Origin: Planctomycetota bacterium
GTDB taxonomy: Bacteria > Planctomycetota > Phycisphaerae > Sedimentisphaerales > Anaerobacaceae
Length of the DNA: 14,706 bases
Direction of reading: 5' to 3'
Assembly (NCBI GenBank): GCA_020344865.1
Contig: CP070830.1
Coordinates: 2,500,731-2,515,436, forward strand
This document shows, piece after piece, positions 7,778 through 13,792 of this stretch. The notes under the pieces were generated by a model, which was not told the origin of the DNA, did not search any database, and saw only the letters and a list, made by a program, of their open reading frames with translations. The position numbers were made by a program, and so were the translations under genes. Numbering within the stretch: the stretch's first letter is position 1; each line of letters starts with the position of its first letter.

Positions 7778-8149
7778 TTTCTCGACCCAGCTATGATTTA
7801 GTCCTGAACGTATAACCCCTTAATCGGCCTAAAAAACCGGCTGTATAACTTAGAAATTACGATATGTTGGCTTCTCAGGTAAGCACCGCGAAATTAGTCT
7901 TGAGGTCCTATAAATAAGGTGGTTTGCGCTTGCAGGTAAAGATATCGGGTATATTGTGAGGCGCGTTTGCGGCGCAGACTGCAAAATGACAGCATCGCGA
8001 TGTATTCAGGGCGGGATTTACGAGGGTTATCGGGTGTGGTGCCTGAAAAAAAGCCGGTTAGGACTGTTTTAGCGGCCTATAATTGCTTTGAAACTGCCTA
8101 AGATAAGCCCGACGATGAATCCCTCAGCTGCTTCAACGAATGTCGCCGC
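7778..8149. other. 372-base intergenic region between the filament subunit block and pilM
   Basis: No convincing gene or RNA. On the minus strand it holds, in order: a 26-codon open stretch continuing in frame after the stop of the last PilX-like gene (8149-8069); a weak terminator-like stem followed by seven T (8046-8076); and a possible promoter TTTACC/17/TTATTT near 7914-7942. The octamer-like sequence GTTATAC occurs twice in front of pilM (about 7810-7816 and 7844-7850). A regulatory role for driving the pilM block is likely from position only. Confidence 0.4.
8046..8076 (-). terminator. Weak terminator candidate after the PilX-like genes
   Basis: On the minus strand GCCG (8076-8073) and CGGC (8056-8053) can pair, and they are directly followed by seven T (8052-8046). 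The stem is only four perfect pairs with a 16-base loop, so termination would be partial at best. The T run directly after the stem is the main support. It would separate the filament subunit genes from the pilM block. Confidence 0.35.
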
Positions 8150-9403
8150 TTAATCCTCGCTCCAGTCCTCTACAACGAACCGTACGACTTCATCATCTGT
8201 GCTTACCTCCCTCAGTGATGCATCGTAGTTAAAAGTAGCCGAATTTCTCTGGTCGAAGCTCTTGGAGACAACCGCCCCGAACACCTCTCCGGAGTTCATC
8301 ATCACAACATCCGCGTTGGGGGCGTAAATTGCTCCGTAAAAATCAGTGCCGTTTTTGAGCACGATGTCTTCACAGCCGTCAAGTCCGTATATTTTAACCT
8401 TTCCCGGGTCCTCGGCCAGATTATTGATGGCGCCGCTGTTTTTGACTTCGATATCGCCTCCCAGGTACACAATTAAAGAGGCATCGGGATTCGTACTTTC
8501 GTTGACCACCTGCAGCTCAGCCGAATTGCTAAGGGTCAAATCGCCAATGATGTACAGTGCAACCGGCCCATCAATCGTAATTATGTTGCTTTGCGAAAGG
8601 TCAATAGCATCGTACGTGGCGGAGGTCGTTATTACCGTGGATTCAGTTATGGTCCCCTGCGAGGGCAACTCCTGCAGATACAACGGCAGTGCTATTGGGG
8701 ACAGCTCATATATCCGGGTAGCGGAAGTAGTTGTGCCTGTGATGGTTGCCCAGGTGCCGTTGATGACAACATCGGGGTCTCCGCCGGCGCCCACGACTAT
8801 ATTGCCGTCTATATAAACCGCGTTCTTGAGGTCGACGGCGCCGTCTAAGATGCTGTTGGTACCTAACGTGAGTTTCCCTTCATCATCGCCATAGTTGTAC
8901 CAGGTTACCGTCGTCCCGCTGTTCATTATTATACCGTTCTCTGTGAAGATTGCATATTCGAACGGTCCCTCCAGCGGCAGGTTGCAGTTGACTGTTGTGT
9001 CGGCAAGAAGGTAACTGCCAACAGCCTGGAGCCCATAGCCGCTTTCGAGGTCTCCCGTGACTATATAGCTGAAGACCGCATCGCAATTCGGCAATGCCTC
9101 GTCTACGGTCTGTGGAAGGGTGCTGTCATCCCACGGCTGGGTCTTTAGCTTCTCGTTCATCTCATAAACGGCCTTGGTCACACCTGCGTCCGCGGCGCAC
9201 CGGGCCACGATTCCAGAAGCGGCGCGCAGTGCCAAAAGCCGGCTTCGCAGCCCCAGACTTAACAGTCCCGCACCCATTACAAACAATATCAGGATTGCGA
9301 CCATGGCCAGCGGCATCGCTGAGCCTTCTGTCTTCCATTCCGGTCGCTTTCTTCCACACAGCCGGACTTCTCGTTTACGAGCTTTTCGCTTTTGGTTACG
9401 CAT
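8150..9403 (-). CDS. Large PilX/GspK-like minor pilin, second tandem copy
   Basis: A 417-residue protein that starts with a basic segment of 27 residues, then a pilin-like hydrophobic helix (28-51, 'GSAMPLAMVAILILFVMGAG'). 'LRSRLLALRAASGIVARCAADAG' and 'KAVYEMN' follow, resembling the N-terminal PilX/GspK helix. There is no Glu at +5 after the Gly-Ser, as in GspK. Residues about 110-350 are rich in Gly, Asn, Thr and Val in repeating short strands, suggesting a beta-helix or beta-sandwich. Near the C-terminus 'FYGAIYAPNADV' (355-366), 'EVFGAVVSKSF' and 'FNYDASL' match a domain I associate with PilX-like surface proteins (DUF7305-type; the name is from memory). ATG 9403 is chosen; an upstream in-frame TTG (9418) has a poorly spaced AGGA. 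It is probably a filament tip or adhesive subunit, and a paralogue of the upstream gene. Confidence 0.75.
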   Translation of the reverse strand: MRNQKRKARKREVRLCGRKRPEWKTEGSAMPLAMVAILILFVMGAGLLSLGLRSRLLALRAASGIVARCAADAGVTKAVYEMNEKLKTQPWDDSTLPQTVDEALPNCDAVFSYIVTGDLESGYGLQAVGSYLLADTTVNCNLPLEGPFEYAIFTENGIIMNSGTTVTWYNYGDDEGKLTLGTNSILDGAVDLKNAVYIDGNIVVGAGGDPDVVINGTWATITGTTTSATRIYELSPIALPLYLQELPSQGTITESTVITTSATYDAIDLSQSNIITIDGPVALYIIGDLTLSNSAELQVVNESTNPDASLIVYLGGDIEVKNSGAINNLAEDPGKVKIYGLDGCEDIVLKNGTDFYGAIYAPNADVVMMNSGEVFGAVVSKSFDQRNSATFNYDASLREVSTDDEVVRFVVEDWSED

Positions 9404-9456
9404 AATTGAAAAACCCAATTATCCTGAACAACCAACACGTCAAAAGTTATTAATTA

Positions 9457-10674
9457 TTATTGCTCGTTCCAGCGCGTTGTGACGAACTTAACGCCCGGGT
9501 CATTTATACTTACGTCGCGCAGCGACGCGTCATAGTGAAAGTCAGCATCTACGTCCTGGACAAAGCTGTCGCATACAACCGCGCCATACACCTCGACGTT
9601 GTTATACAAATGAACGGCCGCATTAGGTGCATAGATTGCTCCATAAAAAATGCCGGCATGCTTGAAATCTATAGTAAGACACGTGTCAAGCCCATATGTA
9701 ATGAACTTGGTCGGGTCCATTGTCGCGTTGTTAACGGTGGCTCCGCTGTCTGTGGTAATACTTCCACCGACGTAAAGAGTCAGTGAAGCGTCAGGATTCG
9801 TATTGGCGTCCGCTATTATAAAGGTGTCGCTGTTGCCGATTCTTATATTACCAACCACATAAAGGGTTACGTCTCCGTCAACGGTAATTGTATCGCCTGT
9901 GGAACCGAGGTTGATACTGTCGTACTTGCCAGAACTGCTTATTGTGGTGTTCGTGGTTATTGTTCCCTGGGAAGGCATCGCGAGCAGCGCGTCAGGCACC
10001 GTTATCGATGGCAATTCGCGAGGTTCAGTTAATACGTAAGAAGTGCCGGTGATGGCGGCCTCGGCCCTCGTGTCAATGACCACGTCTATCACTCCTCCGG
10101 TACCAACGGCGACATCACCGTCTATGGTAACGCCGACTTTGGCTGTGATAGCGCCGGCTGCCGTGCTGTTAGTGCCGATTTTCAAAGGCGAATCATCGGC
10201 GTCGAAGTTATAGCCGTCGATTGTAGTGCCGTTTTTAAGCACAATGGTGTTATCGGCAAAAATCGCATATTCGAACAGCCCTTCGATTGTCAGGGTGGCG
10301 TTGACTGTTTTCTGGCTTATGCCTGAGCTGCCGATAGACTGTATGAGGTACTGGTTGTTGGCGTCCGGCGTGACTGTATAGCTGTAGGTTGAATCACACC
10401 CGGGCAGCGCCTCATTTGTCGCCACCGGCAGATTACTGTCGTTCCAGCTGTCTTCCTCAAGCTTCTGGTTCATTTCGAACATGGCCTTGGTTAGTCCGGC
10501 ATCAGCGGCGCATCGGGCCGCGATGCCTGTGGCTGTCCGCAGGGCAAACAACCGGCTGCGAAGGCCAAGGTCGGTCAACGCCAGACCCATTATGAAAAGT
10601 AGTATAATCACAAGTAATATCAGGGCTATTGCCGAACCCCTGGTCCTGCATTTTTGTCGTCTGGCTGTGTTCAT
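9457..10674 (-). CDS. Large PilX/GspK-like minor pilin, first tandem copy
   Basis: A 405-residue protein from the chosen ATG at 10674. An ATG directly after the previous stop codon (10707) would add 11 residues, but AGAAGGGA nine bases before 10674 favours the shorter form. Basic residues precede the helix 'GSAIALILLVIILLFIMGLA' (13-32). 'GLRSRLFALRTATGIAARCAADAG' (37-60) and 'KAMFEMNQKL' follow, almost the same as in the next gene. The ectodomain (about 95-340) is rich in Thr, Asn, Gly and Val. It ends with 'IFYGAIYAPNAAV' (342-354), 'VEVYGAVV' and 'DFHYDASLRDV'. Cys54, Cys93 and Cys332 have counterparts in the paralogue. Like GspK and some PilX it lacks Glu at +5. I infer that it caps or initiates the filament with its partner. 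An adhesive role is possible but unsupported by direct evidence. Confidence 0.75.
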   Translation of the reverse strand: MNTARRQKCRTRGSAIALILLVIILLFIMGLALTDLGLRSRLFALRTATGIAARCAADAGLTKAMFEMNQKLEEDSWNDSNLPVATNEALPGCDSTYSYTVTPDANNQYLIQSIGSSGISQKTVNATLTIEGLFEYAIFADNTIVLKNGTTIDGYNFDADDSPLKIGTNSTAAGAITAKVGVTIDGDVAVGTGGVIDVVIDTRAEAAITGTSYVLTEPRELPSITVPDALLAMPSQGTITTNTTISSSGKYDSINLGSTGDTITVDGDVTLYVVGNIRIGNSDTFIIADANTNPDASLTLYVGGSITTDSGATVNNATMDPTKFITYGLDTCLTIDFKHAGIFYGAIYAPNAAVHLYNNVEVYGAVVCDSFVQDVDADFHYDASLRDVSINDPGVKFVTTRWNEQ

Positions 10675-10683
10675 TGTTATTAG

Positions 10684-10691
10684 TCCCTTCT
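10684..10691 (-). promoter_or_regulatory. Shine-Dalgarno that fixes the start of the first PilX-like gene
   Basis: AGAAGGGA on the minus strand lies nine bases before ATG 10674-10672. The earlier in-frame ATG (10707) abuts the previous stop codon and has no good site, so this element argues for the shorter protein. Confidence 0.6.
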
Positions 10692-10707
10692 CGAAAACCT
10701 CGCCCAT

Positions 10708-11217
10708 TTAATTATGCATCACCGCCGATGTCACTACGGTGACGCTCTGTGAGCCGTCATCGAGTGTAAGCACCATTTGAACGGACCGACCTGAACCCTC
10801 GAAAATACAGTTGGTCACGTTGTTACAGATGGTCTGCACGTCCAGTGTCTGCCTGGGGTCCAGACTGCCGTACTCCACATTAAGCTGACCGTCGTACTCG
10901 TAGTAAAATAACGCATACCGGTCGAGAGTTGTCGAGCTTGCGTCCGCATAGTAATAAACCTCGACCCAGTTACCCGCCTCAGATAACAGGTAGTTCTCAC
11001 CGCTTGCCTTGCGAACAACGCTGTCGAATGTAGCCCTCGCCACGTAGCTGTCCGTCACAACGTCGGCGTAGATCCTGTTGTACATCCTGTGCCACCCTCG
11101 CTGGCTGTCAACCAGTATAATGCCGGTGCTGGATATGACGATGAGCGCCAGTACCATGGCCAACACCAGTTCCACGAGCGTAAAGCCGCCCCGCCGTTTT
11201 ATCTGCTTGCTCGACAT
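10708..11217 (-). CDS. PilW/GspJ-like pseudopilin
   Basis: A 169-residue prepilin. The leader MSSKQIKRRGG is followed by FTLVELVLAMVLALIVISS, a class III signal with prepilin peptidase cleavage after Gly11 and Glu at +5, then the hydrophobic assembly helix. The rest ('SQRGWHRMYNRIYADVV', 'VARATFDSVVRKAS', 'RYALFYYEYDGQL', and a C-terminal 'QMVLTLDDGSQSVTVVTSAV') has the helix-plus-sheet pattern of PilW/GspJ minor pilins. A strong GGAGGGAG lies nine bases before the ATG. It starts 25 bases after the PilV-like gene and its TAA is directly followed by the ATG of the alternative PilX-like start. It is probably part of the tip complex with the PilV-like and PilX-like proteins. The two Cys (in 'TICNNVTNCIF') could form a small disulfide loop. 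Confidence 0.85.
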   Translation of the reverse strand: MSSKQIKRRGGFTLVELVLAMVLALIVISSTGIILVDSQRGWHRMYNRIYADVVTDSYVARATFDSVVRKASGENYLLSEAGNWVEVYYYADASSTTLDRYALFYYEYDGQLNVEYGSLDPRQTLDVQTICNNVTNCIFEGSGRSVQMVLTLDDGSQSVTVVTSAVMHN

Positions 11218-11242
11218 AGGCCGTCACTCCCTCCTGCAAATT

Positions 11243-11770
11243 TTATCTGTTCGTATAAGTTGTCAGCTTAAATTGCTTGTAGCTGCTAACCTTGGTGTAA
11301 ACGTCTTCGCTTGCAGAAACGTCCCGCGGCGGCCAGTATACGAGGACCGTCAAAGCCCTCAAATCGCTGCTGATGTCTTTCCACATCAGAACGGGGTAGA
11401 AAGTGCCCTGGCTTGATTCAACTTTGTATCTTCCCAGCTCGGTAAAGTCCGCAGGTGTCGGGTCAGAAGAACTCAGGTAGTCAAACTCCTCGTAGCCTGA
11501 TTCTCCCACTGAGGGCACTTCGATGGTCATTGTCCCACTTAAATGTGCCATGGGGTCGTATGTCTCGTCGCCGTCGACGCCACGCCAGCTTTCGCAGAGT
11601 ACCAGGCCCACTCTGGCCGCCTCAGCGCGCCTTGCGGCTTTCTTGGCGTCCAGCGTAGTATGGTATCGGTACTCGGAGGCGCCTAACAGTGCGACAAGCA
11701 GGATGACAGCGCTGACCATCACCTCAACAATGGAAAAACCGCTGGAGCGTTTTATTTGATTGATTGTCAT
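11243..11770 (-). CDS. PilV/GspI-like pseudopilin
   Basis: A 175-residue prepilin from ATG 11770, chosen because it has the near-perfect ribosome site GGAGGTGAT four bases upstream. An upstream TTG (11812) would start inside a GC hairpin and is unlikely. The leader MTINQIKRSSG is followed by FSIVEVMVSAVILLVALLGA, a class III signal with cleavage after Gly11 and Glu at +5. The globular part has 'AEAARVGLVLCESWRGV' and later 'GRYKVESSQGTFYPVLMW' and 'LRALTVLVYWPP', which fits the PilV/GspI role of a small minor pilin. The order G, I, J, K of the subunit genes resembles a type II secretion pseudopilin set. It lies 83 bases after the major pilin gene, with a strong hairpin in that gap that may reduce its expression relative to the pilin. 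Confidence 0.83.
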   Translation of the reverse strand: MTINQIKRSSGFSIVEVMVSAVILLVALLGASEYRYHTTLDAKKAARRAEAARVGLVLCESWRGVDGDETYDPMAHLSGTMTIEVPSVGESGYEEFDYLSSSDPTPADFTELGRYKVESSQGTFYPVLMWKDISSDLRALTVLVYWPPRDVSASEDVYTKVSSYKQFKLTTYTNR

Positions 11771-11774
11771 ATCA

Positions 11775-11783
11775 ATCACCTCC
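11775..11783 (-). promoter_or_regulatory. Strong Shine-Dalgarno of the PilV-like gene
   Basis: GGAGGTGAT on the minus strand, within the run GGGGGAGGTGATTGATATG, is close to the full anti-Shine-Dalgarno complement. It fixes the start at ATG 11770. The G run at its 5' side could also pair with the C run of the hairpin just upstream. Confidence 0.75.
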
Positions 11784-11802
11784 CCCATATTTGGGTAAGT
11801 AA

Positions 11803-11826
11803 GGGGGGGCAAACAGCCGCCCCCCC
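11803..11826 (-). terminator. GC hairpin after the major pilin gene, possible attenuator
   Basis: A perfect 8-bp stem made of GGGGGGGC (11826-11819 on the minus strand) and GCCCCCCC (11810-11803) has an 8-base loop. It lies 27 bases after the pilin stop codon. The sequence after it is TTACTTACCC, a poor U tract, so it is more likely a partial terminator or a 3' stabiliser of the pilin transcript than a full stop. This arrangement would give much pilin and little minor pilin. Confidence 0.6.
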
Positions 11827-11853
11827 ATTATACCTCCCTATTTTGCACCCTCC

Positions 11854-12246
11854 TTACGGCGTTTCCGTCCAGCTACCATCTTGTGCCAGAACGATTTGGC
11901 TCGGAGTGGTAATACCAGCAGGGGCGGTAGCCGTAACTGTAAAGGCTATCGGGTCAGCTGCTGTTATCAGCCAAGTGAAATTTGCACCCGTGAAATATGT
12001 GCCGGTCAGGTCATTGGCGGAGAAACCCAGCTCCGTCAGTGTCGGCACCGCTGTAAAGCCGCCACCTTCCTCTGCGACATGCACGCGAATCGCGGTCCCG
12101 ATGGTGCCCATTATGGCCTTGCCTTCCGACCACTTGGCTGAGTCAATCCGGCCGCGCATCATCGGAATGGCCACAGCGGCCAAAATACCGACGATGAGGA
12201 TTACGACCATCAGCTCAATCAGTGTAAAACCTTTCCTGCTTTCCAT
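11854..12246 (-). CDS. Major type IV pilin / GspG-like pseudopilin
   Basis: A 130-residue prepilin with the very short leader MESRKG, then FTLIELMVVILIVGILAAVAIPMM. This is a textbook class III signal with cleavage after Gly6 and Glu at +5. 'RGRIDSAKWSEGKAIMGTIG' continues the long helix. The short globular part is rich in Thr, Ala and Gly, with 'TELGFSANDLTGTYF' and a final 'VLAQDGSWTETP'. It has no Cys, so no disulfide-bonded D-region as in Neisseria or Pseudomonas pilins. It is of GspG or short-pilin size. AGGAGA with a seven-base spacer supports the start. First of the subunit genes and followed by a strong hairpin, it is probably the most abundant filament component. Confidence 0.92.
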   Translation of the reverse strand: MESRKGFTLIELMVVILIVGILAAVAIPMMRGRIDSAKWSEGKAIMGTIGTAIRVHVAEEGGGFTAVPTLTELGFSANDLTGTYFTGANFTWLITAADPIAFTVTATAPAGITTPSQIVLAQDGSWTETP

Positions 12247-12299
12247 TTCAATTCTCCTAAAAAACCGTTAGAAATACCTTCCCATCAACCAGTTAACAA

Positions 12300-12319
12300 T
12301 CGGCTAAATCCTAAGCCGA
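12300..12319. repeat. Hairpin between pilC and the major pilin gene
   Basis: TCGGCT (12300-12305) pairs with AGCCGA (12314-12319) around an 8-base loop. On the minus strand it is followed by TTGTTAAC, a poor terminator tail. It sits 31 bases after the pilC stop and could separate pilC from a pilin promoter. A weak candidate for that promoter, TTGTTA/17/TATTTC, follows at 12299-12271. Confidence 0.35.
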
Positions 12320-12349
12320 CTCTACAAGTTTCTCTTTTTTCGCCATGCC

Positions 12350-13561
12350 TCAGGTTGACATCGAGAAAATCGGTAGATACAGTGCCAGTACCACCACTAA
12401 TACAATCCCGCCAACCGTTACAATCATTACCGGCTCAAGCAGACTCATTACAGCCGTTATCGTGGAATCCACTTTTCGCTCGTAATAGTTGCTCGTCCTG
12501 TCCAGTACCCTGGAAAGAGACCCGCTTTCCTCGCCCACTTGTATCATTTTCACCACCATGTTGGGGAAAAACCCGGAGGCTGCCAGACTCAGTGAGATGT
12601 TTGAGCCCCCCACGACGCGCTCCCTCGCTCGCATTACCGAAGCCTTTATGATATCGTTGTTAGTCATTGTCGAGAGAATATCGAGCACCTCAAGCACCGA
12701 GACACCCGCTGAAAGCAGCGTGGCCATGGTCCTGCAGAACATCACAATAAAGGCGTGGCTGAGTACCTTGCCCGCAAAGGGCAACGCAAGTACGACTTTG
12801 CTAAACAGGTAATGACCTGTCTTGGTCCTCGAGTAAGTTAGAACCGAAAAAACGATTAGAAATAAGACAGAACCGATAATATAGACAAGATTATAGCGCA
12901 CCGTGTCGTAAAAATTCATAAATCCCTGTGTAAAACCGGGCAGATTACCCCCGAATTGCTCAAATATAACCTTGAAGCGGGGAATAATAAAAGCCATTAT
13001 GAACACGACTATCAAAACGATGAAGGTAAGCACAAAGATTGGATATGCCATCGCTCCCTTGACCTTTTTGGCCAATTTATCGCGATTGTCAAAATATTCG
13101 GCCAGTTGGCGGAGTACTTCCGGCAGATTACCGCCCGTCTCGCCCGCCAATACCATGGCGCAACTGAGCCGGTTGAAGACCTTTGGATATGCGGAAATAC
13201 TGTCCGAAAGGGTCTCGCCCTTGCGCATTTTTTCCAGAATCTGTTGTAAAATTCGCTGAAGCTGCAAGTTTTCCAGGTCTTCGGCGATAGCCTCCAAGGC
13301 GACGGTAACGGGAATTCCCCCTTCCACCATCGTGGTCAGCTGCCAGCAAAGTGCCGCTAAATCGCCTGACTTAATCCGCTTTTGCCGCCCTGCGCGCGCG
13401 GTTGTCCCAGGTCCTGTGGACATGGAAATTTCACTGACAGAAACAGGGGTAAACCCTTGGTCGCGAAGCCACCCAAGCACATCATTTGAAGAAGCTGCCT
13501 CTTTAAGCCCTTCTTTGCGCTGTCCTGAAGTGTCCCTCGCTATATATTTATAGTTTTTCAT
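12350..13561 (-). CDS. pilC: PilC/GspF inner-membrane assembly platform protein
   Basis: A 403-residue polytopic protein. The start 'MKNYKYIARDTSGQRKEG' and 'LRDQGFTPVSVSE' form the N-terminal domain typical of the family. Two T2SSF repeats follow: residues about 68-192 ('LCWQLTTMVEGGIPVTVAL', 'VLAGETGGNLPEVLRQLAEYF') and about 270-395 ('MFCRTMATLLSAGVSVLEVL', 'IQVGEESGSLSRVLDRTSNYYE'). Membrane segments are near 168-192, 220-243 and 372-398. The protein sits in the inner membrane, contacts the assembly ATPase and pushes subunits into the growing filament. Length is normal. The ribosome site is weak (AGAAG, nine bases from ATG). It lies 231 bases downstream of the ATPase gene, an unusually long gap for these partners. 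Confidence 0.96.
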   Translation of the reverse strand: MKNYKYIARDTSGQRKEGLKEAASSNDVLGWLRDQGFTPVSVSEISMSTGPGTTARAGRQKRIKSGDLAALCWQLTTMVEGGIPVTVALEAIAEDLENLQLQRILQQILEKMRKGETLSDSISAYPKVFNRLSCAMVLAGETGGNLPEVLRQLAEYFDNRDKLAKKVKGAMAYPIFVLTFIVLIVVFIMAFIIPRFKVIFEQFGGNLPGFTQGFMNFYDTVRYNLVYIIGSVLFLIVFSVLTYSRTKTGHYLFSKVVLALPFAGKVLSHAFIVMFCRTMATLLSAGVSVLEVLDILSTMTNNDIIKASVMRARERVVGGSNISLSLAASGFFPNMVVKMIQVGEESGSLSRVLDRTSNYYERKVDSTITAVMSLLEPVMIVTVGGIVLVVVLALYLPIFSMST

Positions 13562-13710
13562 TTGCCGAATCTTCTCGTCAGATCTTACTTTTCTTCTCTG
13601 GTGTCCGTCCTCCGCCTCCCAGCCACGTAATATCGGCGACCAAAAACCTCAAGTTTAGTAGAAACACGCCTCAGCAAAGCTTGGTCCGAAAATCTGCTTT
13701 ATTATCTTTA

Positions 13711-13785
13711 CAAAGAAAACCACCCCCTGATGCAATTTGGCCCTTAACGGCAATGAAAGGGCCTCTTCTGAAAGAAACTACCCCC
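13711..13785 (-). repeat. Imperfect direct repeats flanking a hairpin in the pilB-pilC gap
   Basis: On the minus strand GGGGGTAGTTTCTTTC (13785-13770) and GGGGGTGGTTTTCTTTG (13727-13711) are nearly the same, with one base gap. They lie on either side of the inverted repeat at 13739-13763. The first copy starts seven bases after the pilB stop. They may be protein or RNA-binding sites, or an old duplication; the function is unknown. Confidence 0.5.
13739..13763. repeat. Stem-loop between pilB and pilC
   Basis: GGCCCTT (13739-13745) pairs with AAGGGCC (13757-13763) around an 11-base loop. No T run follows on the minus strand, so it is unlikely to be a strong terminator. It may stabilise or process the pilB-pilC transcript. 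Confidence 0.45.
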
Positions 13786-13792
13786 GAAGCCG

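Noticed and set aside
7894..7995. 33-codon minus-strand reading frame starting with ATG in the gap before pilM
   Set aside because: No ribosome site, very basic and low-complexity composition, and no recognisable motif; it is most likely chance.
9404..9420. AATTG/CAATT small inverted repeat just before the second PilX-like start
   Set aside because: Only five AT-rich base pairs; it is expected often by chance and too weak to claim as regulatory.
13739..13785. Repeats in the pilB-pilC gap as a CRISPR array or insertion sequence remnant
   Set aside because: Only two imperfect copies, no regular spacers, no transposase fragment and no target-site duplication.
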